DNA of 40,388 nucleotides from IMG/VR virus record IMGVR_UViG_3300031673_000178, positions 1 to 40,388 of that record, one strand, 5' to 3'. Numbering within the stretch: the first letter of the stretch is position 1; each line of letters starts with the position of its first letter. The notes under the pieces are model-generated. The model ran no database searches, was not told where the DNA came from, and saw only the letters and a list, made by a program, of their open reading frames with translations. Positions 29,751 through 39,177 of the stretch are shown here, one piece after another. Position numbers and translations under genes: made by a program. This DNA comes from a virus.

Positions 29751-31301
29751 TCACAATGCCATAATTCCTCTTTCTTCATATACGCTTTTTTTATCAAAAT
29801 CATTTAAAATAGCTCGTCCCCAAGCCATTATTAAAGCTACAAAAACATCGATTCTACCGGTGCTTTTATCTTTAACCGGTCTGATATTTTCGTTAGCGTC
29901 ACTTATCATAACGACATTATCAACGCACCATCGAAGCACGGGATTTCCATCATGCATAATACCTTTGCTAAGAATGCTTTTTAGAATTGCTTTCGTCGGC
30001 GCGCTCAATGTTATTGCCCCTTGCCTCATTTCTACCATACTTATATTGTAGTCTGTGGTTAAAGTTCCTGCTAATTGAGCTGCCGCCCAAGGATCGAATC
30101 CTATTTCGCGTATATCATATATTTCATTTGTCGCAATTATATCCCGCTGAATATACGCATAATCTACATAATCACCAGGCGTCGGCGTTATATGCCCTTG
30201 CTCTGCCCAAACATCATAATGCACCTTATCCTGATGTGATTTTTTTAAAATTATGTCTTCTGGACAATAACTTTTAATAATAATTTTCCAAGGACCATCA
30301 TTCGTCGGAAATACTAAAACGTAAGCAGTCAAATCTTGAGTTGATGATAGATCAACACCGCCATAAGCAACCTTGCCTTTTAATTTTTCAATATCGAATT
30401 TTCCTGCGCATGAATCCCATTTATCCATGTCAATCCATTTTGACACTTGATTAATCGGAATATTTAATCTAAATCGTTTAAAATCTTGTAAATCTACAGG
30501 ATCTTCTCTTGCTGCTTCGTAATCTTTTCTTATTTTCTCTAATGTAAAAATTCTCCCTAAGGAGGGATTAACTCTTTCCCAAACTTTTTCATCATCAACT
30601 CTATCTTTTTCTTTATCCGCGATATAAAGCACAGAAAAAAAACTTTTTTCTTTTATAATTCCTTTTTTAATTTGAATTGCTTTATTCCTAATTTTCCACC
30701 AAATAGAATTTATATTGTAAACTCCCGCAGTTGTAAGCACTATAACTAATTGTTGTTTCCTAGCATAATCTGTGCCCGCCGTTAAAACTCTCCACAGATA
30801 ATCGTTTGGCTGTGCGTGCAACTCATCAAAAATGACACAAGACGGATTTAACCCATGCTTCGTTTTCACATCAGAAGAAAGAGCTTGATAAAATCCATTT
30901 TTGGCAGGATACGTTATTCTTTTTCTAGAATCTCTTACTTTTAACGCTTTGCTTAAATCTTGATCATTCCGAACCATTTGAGCTGCTACCATATACACTA
31001 GACCTGCCTGCTCCCTATCCGCTGCGGCGCTGTATACTTCTGGCGCCTCCTCGTAATCTGCCGTCAACATGTACAAAGACAACGCCGCTCCAAGCTCTGT
31101 CTTGCCATTTTTTTTTGGTATCTCTACATAACAAATTCGATATCGACGCAATTGATTTTCGTCAATTGTTCCATACACATTCTGAATAAGATCAATTTGC
31201 CAATCGAGCAGTTGAAAAGGCTTCCCCGCCCACGCCCCCTTCGTATGCGTAAGCATAGAAATGAACTGAATCACCCTTTCATATTTTTCTTTATTTTGCA
31301 T
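29751..31301 (-). CDS. terL: Terminase large subunit
   Basis: 516 residues, Terminase_1 type. ATPase: Walker A-like EIPKKNGKT (60-68), Walker B VIFDE (156-160) and coupling motif VLTTAG. Nuclease: GVDLSSTQDL (315-324) with later GFDPWAAAQ and DVFVALIMAWG carrying the remaining acidic residues. It packages DNA into the prohead through the portal. It follows the small terminase, whose end supplies an AGGG ribosome site. The portal gene is 9 kb away, not adjacent as usual. Confidence 0.96.
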   Translation of the reverse strand: MQNKEKYERVIQFISMLTHTKGAWAGKPFQLLDWQIDLIQNVYGTIDENQLRRYRICYVEIPKKNGKTELGAALSLYMLTADYEEAPEVYSAAADREQAGLVYMVAAQMVRNDQDLSKALKVRDSRKRITYPAKNGFYQALSSDVKTKHGLNPSCVIFDELHAQPNDYLWRVLTAGTDYARKQQLVIVLTTAGVYNINSIWWKIRNKAIQIKKGIIKEKSFFSVLYIADKEKDRVDDEKVWERVNPSLGRIFTLEKIRKDYEAAREDPVDLQDFKRFRLNIPINQVSKWIDMDKWDSCAGKFDIEKLKGKVAYGGVDLSSTQDLTAYVLVFPTNDGPWKIIIKSYCPEDIILKKSHQDKVHYDVWAEQGHITPTPGDYVDYAYIQRDIIATNEIYDIREIGFDPWAAAQLAGTLTTDYNISMVEMRQGAITLSAPTKAILKSILSKGIMHDGNPVLRWCVDNVVMISDANENIRPVKDKSTGRIDVFVALIMAWGRAILNDFDKKSVYEERGIMAL

Positions 31302-31308
31302 ACTTTTT

Positions 31309-31782
31309 TTACCCTAACATTTTTTGCATATCAGATTTTTTTTTCTTGCTTTCAGCTTGCAAACAACCCAGTTTGGCTAATCCCATACTCGATAATCCTA
31401 ATAAATTCAAATGTTTGATTATATTTTCTTCACATTTATTTTTTATTATCCAATAAGGATTTTGATATTGTTTCCCATTTTCTTTACAAATTATTCCATT
31501 TAAATCTATTTCATCGATGCATTCTTCTCGCTCAGAAATATTTCGCACTAAAAGAGTCAATATTTCTGAGTTTGCTATATTTAACAACCCAAATTGATCA
31601 AGTATTTTTTTATATTTATTCCATATTTTTCTTTGATTTTTATTAAAATTTTTAGGACATTTAGTTTTTAATTTTTTATTTTTTTCTATAGGCTCAGTTT
31701 CAATTCGAGTTTTAATTTTTCCATACACTTTCTCTTTTTCAAGAAGATGTATTTTTATACTTTTTGGAGGTCTGCCACCCAT
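31309..31782 (-). CDS. terS: Terminase small subunit, P27 family
   Basis: 157 residues. MGGRPPKSIKIHLLEKEK at the N-terminus, CPKNFNKNQRKIWNKYKKIL and LTLLVRNISEREECIDEI match P27-type small terminases ('GRPpkp...LkG', 'AkeeWkri...L'). It binds the packaging start site and activates the large subunit. The C-terminal lysines (ESKKKKSDMQKML) are usual. AAAGGA is at good spacing. Confidence 0.9.
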   Translation of the reverse strand: MGGRPPKSIKIHLLEKEKVYGKIKTRIETEPIEKNKKLKTKCPKNFNKNQRKIWNKYKKILDQFGLLNIANSEILTLLVRNISEREECIDEIDLNGIICKENGKQYQNPYWIIKNKCEENIIKHLNLLGLSSMGLAKLGCLQAESKKKKSDMQKMLG

Positions 31783-31800
31783 CTATTCTTTTCCTTTTGT

Positions 31801-32292
31801 TTATTTTGCTTTTAGTGAAAAAAATTCTTTTAACATTTTTGCAAAAAATCTAACAACGCCACATCCGCCATTGATCGGAACAACAAGAGTAGATATATCC
31901 TTTATTTCTTGCGTTGCGTTAGCAGGACAAAACGACATGCCAACATTTTTCATAACTTCGTAATCATTTAAATCATTTCCGACAAAAATGACATTTTCTA
32001 ATTTTAAATTTTTTGAATAACAATAATCTTTAAGGGTTTGTAATTTATTTTTACAACCAGAAAAACATTTTATTCCCATTTTACAAGCTCGCTCTTCAGC
32101 TATCAATTTTTGTTCCGTTGTAATAATTATTTGTTTTATTCCCATAGTTTTTATTATATTAATTCCAATTCCATCTGATCTATTGCATCTCACAAATTCA
32201 ACTCCTTTTTCATCGACATACACATAATTATTTGTAAAAACACCATCAAAATCATATGCTATTAATTCTAAAGAATTTAAAAAAATTTTCAT
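31801..32292 (-). CDS. KdsC-like HAD phosphatase
   Basis: 163 residues. HAD motif I YDFDGVFTNN (Asp14, Asp16), motif II ITTEQK, a motif III lysine in GCKNKLQTLKDYCY and motif IV FVGNDLNDYEVM; no cap domain. This is the C0 type that includes KDO-8-P and nonulosonate-9-P phosphatases. If the NeuB enzyme uses hexosamine-6-phosphate, this enzyme could remove the phosphate. It lies 5.3 kb from the neuB cluster, next to terminase. The ATG at 32292 overlaps the upstream stop (ATGA) and follows AAGGA by eight bases; 32298 is an alternative. Confidence 0.82.
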   Translation of the reverse strand: MKIFLNSLELIAYDFDGVFTNNYVYVDEKGVEFVRCNRSDGIGINIIKTMGIKQIIITTEQKLIAEERACKMGIKCFSGCKNKLQTLKDYCYSKNLKLENVIFVGNDLNDYEVMKNVGMSFCPANATQEIKDISTLVVPINGGCGVVRFFAKMLKEFFSLKAK

Positions 32293-32612
32293 GGCCATTG
32301 TCCTTCTGTATCTTTTGTATCTTTCGTCAACTCTTCGCTGTCATCTTTGTTGTCATCTTTGTTGTCATCTTCGCTGTTATTTCTAACAAAAGAAGATAAT
32401 TTATTTTTATTCTTTTTTATAACATTTTTTTCTTTTATACTATTAAAAATTTTCTTATATTCTATAAAATATACTTTTTTGTTAAATTGTAGCTCTACAT
32501 CACTTTGATATTCTATCGCTATTTCCATCGCTTCTTTTTGACATTCAAATAGTTCAACTCCAAAAATATTTTTTATTACAATATTAATAATTGTTGTTTT
32601 TTTATTTTTCAT
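32289..32612 (-). CDS. Hypothetical protein with acidic repeat tail
   Basis: 107 residues. Beta-alpha N-terminal region (FGVELFECQKEAMEIAIEYQ), then a Lys-rich stretch and a low-complexity Asp/Lys/Glu tail (EDDNKDDNKDDSEE). The tail comes from a 12-base repeat (GATGACAACAAA-like). GAAGG precedes the ATG. Function unknown; it lies at the end of the replication genes. Confidence 0.6.
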   Translation of the reverse strand: MKNKKTTIINIVIKNIFGVELFECQKEAMEIAIEYQSDVELQFNKKVYFIEYKKIFNSIKEKNVIKKNKNKLSSFVRNNSEDDNKDDNKDDSEELTKDTKDTEGQWP

Positions 32613-32627
32613 TTTTTTCCTTCTCTT

Positions 32628-33014
32628 CTATTTTAATAAATTTAAGTAAAAATCTATTAATTCATTGCAATTATCTTCACCCAGCCCAAACCTGCAAAAA
32701 AAACCTTGTTTTTCAAGCAATTTTAACATTAGATATTGTTCTAAAATATGCTTATCTTTTTTTAACTTATTTTTTAATGTATAAACTGATGAACGATTTT
32801 TTTTTATTTCTAAAAAAAAACCTCCAAAATTTTTTCTTTTTTCAGCGATAAAAATATCCGGCCAAGATCGACATTTTTGTATTTTTGAATTTTTAACAGC
32901 TTGACCTTGGGTTAATTTTATCCCGCCTAAATCTACGCGATACAAAACATTTGGATATTTTTTTTTTAATCTAGCGCATACTACATTTTGTATGATTTCT
33001 TCATTTTTTCTCAT
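32628..33014 (-). CDS. VRR-NUC domain nuclease
   Basis: 128 residues. Pattern RKNEEIIQNVVCARLKKKYP ... RSWPDIFIAEKR ... GFFLEIKKNRS ... ILEQYLMLKLLEKQGFFCRF ... ELIDFYL is typical of phage VRR-NUC proteins: the PD and ExK residues form a PD-(D/E)xK nuclease site. They probably cut branched DNA during replication or repair. The ribosome site is weak. Length is normal. Confidence 0.9.
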   Translation of the reverse strand: MRKNEEIIQNVVCARLKKKYPNVLYRVDLGGIKLTQGQAVKNSKIQKCRSWPDIFIAEKRKNFGGFFLEIKKNRSSVYTLKNKLKKDKHILEQYLMLKLLEKQGFFCRFGLGEDNCNELIDFYLNLLK

Positions 33015-33047
33015 TTATTTTCATCATTTTTTTTCTTCTAATACAGC

Positions 33048-33065
33048 CTCATCATTTTTGATGAG
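33048..33065. other. Small hairpin between nuclease and helicase genes
   Basis: CTCATCA-TTTT-TGATGAG, a perfect 7-bp stem in a 61-base gap. No T run follows on the minus strand, so it is not a clear terminator; it may affect message processing. Confidence 0.45.
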
Positions 33066-33075
33066 ATTAGCAGCT

Positions 33076-34866
33076 TTAAAAAGGTAATTCATCAATATCA
33101 TACGAAAAATTATGATCCTCTGATATTTCTATTATTTTATCTTCTATTTTATCTTCATTAAATTCAAAATCTTTAATTTCAGGATATTCTTTATTGCTAT
33201 CAACTAATATTCTTGTCGGATATCTTATCGTACCCCACAATTTTCTAAATTCTTGGACGTGAAACGGAAAATCTCTATGAGAAAATTGTTTCCATCTTTT
33301 AGACGATTCTATAACCGCATAGCCTTCGTAATAATCTGAAAAACAAAACCATATATAAGCTTTCTTATAACTAAAATAATTTTCTTGATAATGAAGAGTT
33401 ATTTTACCCAACCTGTTTGGTTTGTTTGTTTCTTCATTTATTTTTTTGGTTGTATGAATACTAATTTCTGTTTTATCCACATCATACCACTGAAACGGTA
33501 TCTGCTTTTTTTTTATTTCTTTGGATCCGAATAAAACAGACTTTAATTCAGGTAATTTTTTCGCTATTATTTTTTCGTTTTCTTCTTTAGTCCATTCATA
33601 ACCACAATTAGAACAAAGCCGGATGGCAACATGAACTAATTCTGAACATTCTGGACATCGTTTTTGATTTGTGCCTATTTCTTTTTTATCATTATCTTGT
33701 TGTTTTTTTGGAATAGTTATTTCTATGTTATCAAGATCAAGGCCAAATTCTAAAGAATTTGGTGTAAGATCAATAAATAAAATTTTTTTTTTCTCAGGAT
33801 GCATTCTTAATGGCCTGCCCACCATTTGCTTAAAAAATCTCGCAGATTTTGTTGTTCGAGTACAAACAAGACAATCAAGCATTGGAAAATCAGATCCTTC
33901 CGAAAGAATATTTACAGATATCATAATTGGCCTAAAACCCATTTTCCACGCGTACATATTTGATGCTCGCTCCAATTTACTTAATATTTTAGTATTTGAA
34001 TGAACAATCGCAACTTTTTCAGGATATTCTTTTTTAATTGCATCATAAAGCAACATTGCATGTTCAATAGTGCACGCAAAAACACAAATTCTTTTATATC
34101 CATTACAATATTTTTTAATGGCTTCAACCGCCGTTTTAATATGTATAACTTTTTCCATAACTTGACTTAACTGCCTTAATACGAAATCGCCGTTAATATC
34201 TATATCTACATTTGCAAGATCATTTAATAATTCAGAATTCATATATATTTCACCATGTAAAGGCATTAATTGCTTTTGCTCTAGCATCTCAGCATAAGTT
34301 ATACGATGATTTAGTTTTGAAAAAAGATTTTCATTGCCATATTTTTTTTCATCCCCATAAATATAACCATGCCCCATTCTATAAGGTGTGGCAGTTAATC
34401 CTAATATTCTCATATTCGGATTTTTTATTCTTAAAGATTTTATTACTTGGTCATATTGGCTATTAGAGCCAATCGAAACATTATGAACTTCATCAATTAT
34501 CAACAGATCGCATTTATAATAATTTTTCACGGAGCCTATAAAAGTTTGAATCGATCCTATTGTGATTTGTTTTTTAACTTTTTTTTCATTTTTTGAAGTA
34601 CAACAAATTCCAAATTTGCTAGGTGGAATGTCTGTCATATCGACAAAAGTGTTGCAGAATTGATCTATCAAATCAGGTTTATGCATCAAAATCAAAAAAG
34701 ACATTTTTTTGAATTCAAAATAAAGTCTATTTATTAACCGAGCTGCTATCACAGTTTTCCCGCTACCCATGATAGCCTCTAGCAAAACTTCTTTTTGCGT
34801 CTTGAGGTCGTTGTATATGACCTCAAGAGCTTCATCCATATATTTTTTAGGTATGTATTTTGACAT
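33076..34866 (-). CDS. SF2 DEAD/DEAH-type helicase
   Basis: 596 residues. Walker A MGSGKT (33-38), DEVH box (125-128), motif III LGLTATPYR (about 156-163), then a helicase C domain with SVNILSEGSDFPMLDCLVCT and QMVGRPLRM (motif VI). A four-Cys zinc ribbon (CPEC ... CSNCGYEW) follows at about 400-420, and an unknown C-terminal domain after it. Related to the type III restriction R-subunit/UvsW-like helicases used in phage replication and recombination. It starts five bases after the DUF669 gene. Confidence 0.93.
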   Translation of the reverse strand: MSKYIPKKYMDEALEVIYNDLKTQKEVLLEAIMGSGKTVIAARLINRLYFEFKKMSFLILMHKPDLIDQFCNTFVDMTDIPPSKFGICCTSKNEKKVKKQITIGSIQTFIGSVKNYYKCDLLIIDEVHNVSIGSNSQYDQVIKSLRIKNPNMRILGLTATPYRMGHGYIYGDEKKYGNENLFSKLNHRITYAEMLEQKQLMPLHGEIYMNSELLNDLANVDIDINGDFVLRQLSQVMEKVIHIKTAVEAIKKYCNGYKRICVFACTIEHAMLLYDAIKKEYPEKVAIVHSNTKILSKLERASNMYAWKMGFRPIMISVNILSEGSDFPMLDCLVCTRTTKSARFFKQMVGRPLRMHPEKKKILFIDLTPNSLEFGLDLDNIEITIPKKQQDNDKKEIGTNQKRCPECSELVHVAIRLCSNCGYEWTKEENEKIIAKKLPELKSVLFGSKEIKKKQIPFQWYDVDKTEISIHTTKKINEETNKPNRLGKITLHYQENYFSYKKAYIWFCFSDYYEGYAVIESSKRWKQFSHRDFPFHVQEFRKLWGTIRYPTRILVDSNKEYPEIKDFEFNEDKIEDKIIEISEDHNFSYDIDELPF

Positions 34867-34868
34867 TC

Positions 34869-35363
34869 TTAATTAGGCCAGGAATTACCAGAATTATTTG
34901 TTGGCATCTGTTTAGGAATATCTAATTTAACAGATTTTTTCTGACTCGGCGTATCATCAACAGAATTGTAAGCCTCTACCCTATTAGATAATCTTTCTGT
35001 ATCTTTAATCGTTTTTACCGATATCGTAACCATAATAGGTATGCCATACAAATAACTATTTTCTCTAGTCATCGGGTATGGTTCGCCAACGATTCTACAT
35101 ATTCTTTTAATTGTGCCTTCCCCAATAGCTTGACAAGCAGAGGAAGGATTTTTAATATTAATATAATCTTTGAGAATTACACCACAATAATTACCTTCTA
35201 TGATTTGCAGTTTGGGGACGAATTGCTTTCCCTTGCCATCTTTTGTATCTTTTATTTGGTCGCCTATTATAACAACTTTGTATTCACCTGCCGGCATTAC
35301 TCTGCCAGCGCCATCATTCTCTTTTACATTTGGATCGAGATCCAAATCACATAGATTACTCAT
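34869..35363 (-). CDS. DUF669 protein, ssDNA-binding-like
   Basis: 164 residues. MPAGEYKVVIIGDQIKDTKD-GKGKQFVPKLQIIEGNYCG and VILKDYINIKNPSSACQAIG follow the DUF669 pattern. The family replaces or assists SSB in phage replication modules and usually sits beside a Sak4-like ATPase, as here. The C-terminal tail (PTNNSGNSWPN) is flexible as in SSB proteins. AAAGGA precedes the ATG. Confidence 0.86.
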   Translation of the reverse strand: MSNLCDLDLDPNVKENDGAGRVMPAGEYKVVIIGDQIKDTKDGKGKQFVPKLQIIEGNYCGVILKDYINIKNPSSACQAIGEGTIKRICRIVGEPYPMTRENSYLYGIPIMVTISVKTIKDTERLSNRVEAYNSVDDTPSQKKSVKLDIPKQMPTNNSGNSWPN

Positions 35364-35386
35364 TTTTTTTCCTTTCTTTATTTATT

Positions 35387-36145
35387 TTATTTATTTATTA
35401 ATTTAAGAATATCATTAAACCCAAATCCTTTAGGACAATTAATTTCAAATGGCAAATCATATCTGCTTTTAGCTTCAAACATTGGCCGAACATCAGTGTA
35501 AATCACTCTTTGTCCTTGACCAACCGCCTTATTTTTTTCCATTATATTTTCTGACGTTGTAACTGTCATACGATGATTTAAAAATAAAATAGCATAGGCG
35601 AGCTCTTTATATTTTGCCGCTGCTTTTTTGTGCAACTTCAGAGTAAATTTATCGAAAGATTCACCATTGATTGAAAAATTTTTAATTTCATTATGGCATA
35701 TTAATATAATAGCCATATTTTTTTCATCATGTAATTTCATTAAACCTTTAATAAATTTTTCATGATACACCATGGCTTTAGCATACCCGTGTTGATATCC
35801 AATATCACCCGGATGTTCAATATTTTTTGATTCATTTCTGTTGTAATCATTTACTACTGATGTCCAGAATAATTTTTCTAACCAATCTAAAGTATCAACA
35901 ACTAATGTTTTATATTGATGATCTTCTGTAATTAACATCGTTATATGCTTCCAAACTTCCTCGGTCGTTTTGGCCAGCGGAAAATGATCAACTATAATAG
36001 TAGTAAGACTCTTTTCAGTTTGCAAAAAAATTGGATTAGGCGAGTTGGCCGCCCAAGAACTCTTGCCTAACCCCTCTAAACTATGAATTAATATTATGGG
36101 CGCTCCCCCGTCCGGGTTGTCTGTCACAATATCAATAAGACTCAT
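35387..36145 (-). CDS. RecA-like ATPase (Sak4-type annealing protein)
   Basis: 252 residues. A degenerate Walker A (SLEGLGKSSWA) follows the first beta strand, FLQTEKS comes next, and Walker B is YKTLVVDTLDWLE. IILICHNEIKNF contains the sensor motif. This matches phage AAA_24/Sak4 ATPases, which stimulate single-strand annealing with a partner SSB-like protein (DUF669). GGAGG sits ten bases upstream. The frame stays open 100 bases further upstream, but without a normal start codon. Confidence 0.88.
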   Translation of the reverse strand: MSLIDIVTDNPDGGAPIILIHSLEGLGKSSWAANSPNPIFLQTEKSLTTIIVDHFPLAKTTEEVWKHITMLITEDHQYKTLVVDTLDWLEKLFWTSVVNDYNRNESKNIEHPGDIGYQHGYAKAMVYHEKFIKGLMKLHDEKNMAIILICHNEIKNFSINGESFDKFTLKLHKKAAAKYKELAYAILFLNHRMTVTTSENIMEKNKAVGQGQRVIYTDVRPMFEAKSRYDLPFEINCPKGFGFNDILKLINK

Positions 36146-36234
36146 TTTTTCAATTTCCTCCTTTTTTATGGGACAATTCTTTTTATTACAATTACCTTCA
36201 TTTTTATTTAAATTATTATCATTGCAACGTAAAG

Positions 36235-36270
36235 CATCACTGGCCGGGGCTTTTTCCGGTCCAGTGGATG
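36235..36270. other. Strong GC-rich hairpin upstream of the Sak4-like gene
   Basis: Plus strand CATCACTGGCCGGGG / CCGGTCCAGTGGATG: arms CATC-A-CTGG-C-CGG and CCG-G-CCAG-T-GGATG pair around a GCTTTTT loop. On the minus strand the frame in line with the ATPase reads STGPEKAPASDALRC, a phrase seen in many phage small proteins. The role is unknown. Confidence 0.55.
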
Positions 36271-36276
36271 CGCTGG

Positions 36277-36495
36277 TTATATTCTTCTTGTTCCTATCCC
36301 GTGTTTAGTGCTTTTGTCCCATGTTGTGGCTCGGTCAAAAATATCGTGCTTTGGTTTTTTAGTCTCTTCTAAATTTAAAGAATCAACTATCTTTTTTGCT
36401 GTCTCCTTTGTTCTTGCCATAACCTCAACACTGTTATGATTATGGGTATCTATGATGCTTTGTTCATCGGCTGAAAGTATATATCTTTTTCTCAT
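36277..36495 (-). CDS. Hypothetical protein, 72 residues
   Basis: From the ATG at 36495: MRKRYILSADEQSIIDTHNH then NSVEVMARTKETAKKIVDSL. Charged and helical. The start overlaps the upstream stop (ATGA). No ribosome site of its own. The family is not recognised; position suggests a replication-module accessory gene. Confidence 0.6.
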   Translation of the reverse strand: MRKRYILSADEQSIIDTHNHNSVEVMARTKETAKKIVDSLNLEETKKPKHDIFDRATTWDKSTKHGIGTRRI

Positions 36496-36605
36496 TTTAA
36501 CATCCCATGAATATAACAAAGAGATATTATTATCTCTCCATCAATTATTTGTTTGTGCAAAAATTCACATTGCAAAAAAAATGGTTCTAATTTTTTATAA
36601 ATCAT
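36492..36605 (-). CDS. Small protein, 37 residues
   Basis: MIYKKLEPFFLQCEFLHKQI then IDGEIIISLCYIHGMLK. It is linked by overlaps at both ends: its ATG overlaps the last codons of the HTH gene, and its stop forms ATGA with the next gene. The overlaps support coding, but it is short and has no ribosome site. Confidence 0.45.
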   Translation of the reverse strand: MIYKKLEPFFLQCEFLHKQIIDGEIIISLCYIHGMLK

Positions 36606-36795
36606 TATTTTTTTTAAATAAATAAGATTTATCTTTTTTAAAATAATCACATAAAATCTTCTCTTGATCTTCTGTGGCATCTCTTTTGCCTGTCACAATG
36701 CCACTCATATGAGATTCTATTATTCCACATTCAAGTCCAACTTGAGCTGAGGTTTTTTGAGATTTTATGATTTCAAACTTTAAATTTATTAACAT
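36595..36795 (-). CDS. Cro-like HTH DNA-binding protein
   Basis: 66 residues. MLINLKFEIIKSQKTSAQVG, then LECGIIESHMSGIVTGKRDA: helix 2-turn-helix 3 of a Cro/C1-type domain ('sqkeLAeklGises.iS.ivnGkr'), ending LCDYFKKDKSYLF. GGAGAGA directly precedes the ATG. An AT-rich repeat lies in the 66 bases upstream and is a likely autoregulatory operator. Confidence 0.75.
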   Translation of the reverse strand: MLINLKFEIIKSQKTSAQVGLECGIIESHMSGIVTGKRDATEDQEKILCDYFKKDKSYLFKKNNDL

Positions 36796-36817
36796 TCATT
36801 CTCTCCAATTTTATAAA

Positions 36818-36860
36818 TAATATATAATATATTATATATTACATAATATATAATATATTA
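36818..36860. repeat. AT-rich direct repeat, possible operator
   Basis: Two 18-base copies of ATAATATATAATATATTA (36818-36835, 36843-36860), 25 bases apart. Each contains the perfect palindrome TAATATATTA. They sit between the primase gene end and the HTH gene start. Confidence 0.6.
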
Positions 36861-36861
36861 T

Positions 36862-39153
36862 TCAATCTGTCAAATCTTTTGTTAAAAAATATTGAGTTGA
36901 AGGTCCAGATTCATCAATAAAAATTTCTTTTCTACCCGCAAGTGATTGAACTACATCTCTGAATTCATGCGGTTTTAAGTTTTTTATAATTCTTTTTCTA
37001 TCAGCTATCATCTTGCCAGTCGGTTTTTTTTTGTTTTTTATAACAAGAGCGATTCCTTGTTTGAAAATATCACATATCTTATGGAAATCACCTGTTTTTA
37101 TTTTTTCAAACAATACATTTAATTTCCAATCACCAACTAAATTCGCTACATTAATGCCATAATCTATATCATCAAGCTGCAACGGTCGAACAAAATCAAA
37201 ATTTTTGGATGCCCAATGAACTAATGCATATTTGATGCATTCATAGTATTTTCTGCTAATAATGCCAACTTTTCCTTCATTATTTTCTCTATTTGCAGTA
37301 TCTATTACAAATCGGGAAAAATCATTTAATCTGTTGTAACCCGAATTATCAATATCTAATTTCACTGTAGAATTCATTACTTCAGCAAGCGTGCTATTTG
37401 AAGATTCGTAAAGAAAAATCTTAAGTAATTCTTTTAAAAAATTATCTAATTTTTGATTTATGTTGTTTGATGTTGGTTTTCTATGTAACATTTTTCCGGC
37501 ATAATGCCAAAACGTAAACCTTTGAATTAAACCACTCGTAAAATCTTCGGGTAAAATATTATCAAAGATATCGGTTGTAGTATTTCCTATGATAATTAAA
37601 CATGGTTTTAAAATTATTATATTTTTTTTAAAATCTGCATAAGGTTTGCTATAACTTCGTCCACATCTCGTATATAATTGCAATAAGACTTCTATCTTAC
37701 CCGCTGTAATTGGATCATTTTTCCCAATTCTTTTAAATAAATATGAAATTTCATCTAAATTAATAATACATTGTGAATTATTTTGAAGAGCCTTTAAAAG
37801 CGCAGGCCCGCTTGAAAAATCATCAGGACCAAAAAACTCTTTAAAATCAAAATTTTCCATAGCCTCTCTAATTCGACTATCTGAATCAGTTTTTCCAGTG
37901 CCCGTCCCGCCAATTTTAACGTGATAAAAATTAGGCCATACATTTGAATAAGATATTTTGCCTACCAATGCCCTGGCAATAAGACTAATAATAAGAGGAA
38001 AATTATATTGAGGTATGTTTGGCGTATCTAATGTATTAAGCGCTTCCATACCCTCGGATATTAATCCGCCCGGATTTAATATTAATTTTGATATTTTCAA
38101 TGATTCATCATCGTCTTGTTCAATATCTTTTCTTTCTATTATTTGTATATTTATAGGTCTTTCAAGTTTAGATTTTTTCTCCTGCATATATTCTGTTTGT
38201 CTATTTTTTTGGCCTTCTGGATCAACTTTATTAGCCAAGCTCTTGATTGCTTTTTTGACACTGCCGCCATAATCCAAAATGCACAGAACATCAAAACAAT
38301 CAAGACTTTTACCATCATTGTTAAGATTTGATAAAGGATCGGCTGCGCCATGATGAGAATAACATCTATTTTCAGGCAACATAGAAACGCCAGGTATGCC
38401 GCTTTGAGAGTTTGGAGATAAAAACCTTGTCCCTTTTTTAATGTATCCACGCTCTGTCAACACAACAGCCAGGCTAAAATATTGGTTTACTTTTTCAATA
38501 ATAGTCCCATTGCTACCTGTATAAATTTTAGGCTGAGCAAAAGTTTCTTTTTGTTCTTTTTTTGTCTCTTCTTGAGTGTAGAAATTAAGACAATCAATTA
38601 CAAAACTATGTTTATTATCTGATAAATTTAAAAATGGTTTATCAATTTCAATAATAAATTCATAAGGGGAATTGTCTGTTATTTTATTGGGTACAAAAAA
38701 TACCTGCTGAGCTCTAAATTGAACCGGATCACCTTTGACTTTTAGGGTTGCACCGGCTGCGTATTTTATCCATATATTATATTCAACGGGACTTAGGAGA
38801 GGGATAATAACTTTCCATCTGTTACCCAGTTTTTCTTGTTTGTGTCTGCTGGTTGTATATGCAAGATAAGCAATATTGTATAAATCATAAACTTCTTTAA
38901 TATCTTTGTAGCTCAAATTATCATGATCGTGATCCACAACAACAATATAATACAAAGATTCAAGAGCGGTCTTTTTTGTCTTGTCATTGGCCTTGTATGG
39001 CGTTAATAATTTAGATTGTAGTTTGGCGCCTATTCTAGGATTTTGAGCCATATTCGTGAGTTGGTTCAGTGATATAAATTTATCAGGTGTCTTGTCTGAT
39101 AGATTTATATAAATAGGCAATATTTCTATATCTAGCATACTATTTTTATTCAT
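36862..39153 (-). CDS. Primase/helicase replication protein
   Basis: 763 residues. The N-terminal region (YYIVVVDHDHDN, residues 69-79; AYTTSRHKQEKLGNRWKVII, 98-117; VQFRAQQVFFVPN) resembles phage archaeo-eukaryotic (prim-pol) primases. The C-terminal half is a DUF3987-like/AAA+ helicase: Walker A IGGTGTGKTDS (414-424), Walker B CIINLDEIS (462-470) and sensor IIIGNTTTD. The combination starts and unwinds replication forks. It lies next to the iteron region and is probably the initiator's partner. Starts at 39153 or 39138; AAAAGGA is upstream. Confidence 0.85.
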   Translation of the reverse strand: MNKNSMLDIEILPIYINLSDKTPDKFISLNQLTNMAQNPRIGAKLQSKLLTPYKANDKTKKTALESLYYIVVVDHDHDNLSYKDIKEVYDLYNIAYLAYTTSRHKQEKLGNRWKVIIPLLSPVEYNIWIKYAAGATLKVKGDPVQFRAQQVFFVPNKITDNSPYEFIIEIDKPFLNLSDNKHSFVIDCLNFYTQEETKKEQKETFAQPKIYTGSNGTIIEKVNQYFSLAVVLTERGYIKKGTRFLSPNSQSGIPGVSMLPENRCYSHHGAADPLSNLNNDGKSLDCFDVLCILDYGGSVKKAIKSLANKVDPEGQKNRQTEYMQEKKSKLERPINIQIIERKDIEQDDDESLKISKLILNPGGLISEGMEALNTLDTPNIPQYNFPLIISLIARALVGKISYSNVWPNFYHVKIGGTGTGKTDSDSRIREAMENFDFKEFFGPDDFSSGPALLKALQNNSQCIINLDEISYLFKRIGKNDPITAGKIEVLLQLYTRCGRSYSKPYADFKKNIIILKPCLIIIGNTTTDIFDNILPEDFTSGLIQRFTFWHYAGKMLHRKPTSNNINQKLDNFLKELLKIFLYESSNSTLAEVMNSTVKLDIDNSGYNRLNDFSRFVIDTANRENNEGKVGIISRKYYECIKYALVHWASKNFDFVRPLQLDDIDYGINVANLVGDWKLNVLFEKIKTGDFHKICDIFKQGIALVIKNKKKPTGKMIADRKRIIKNLKPHEFRDVVQSLAGRKEIFIDESGPSTQYFLTKDLTD

Positions 39154-39177
39154 TTTAATAATTAAAAATCCTTTTAA

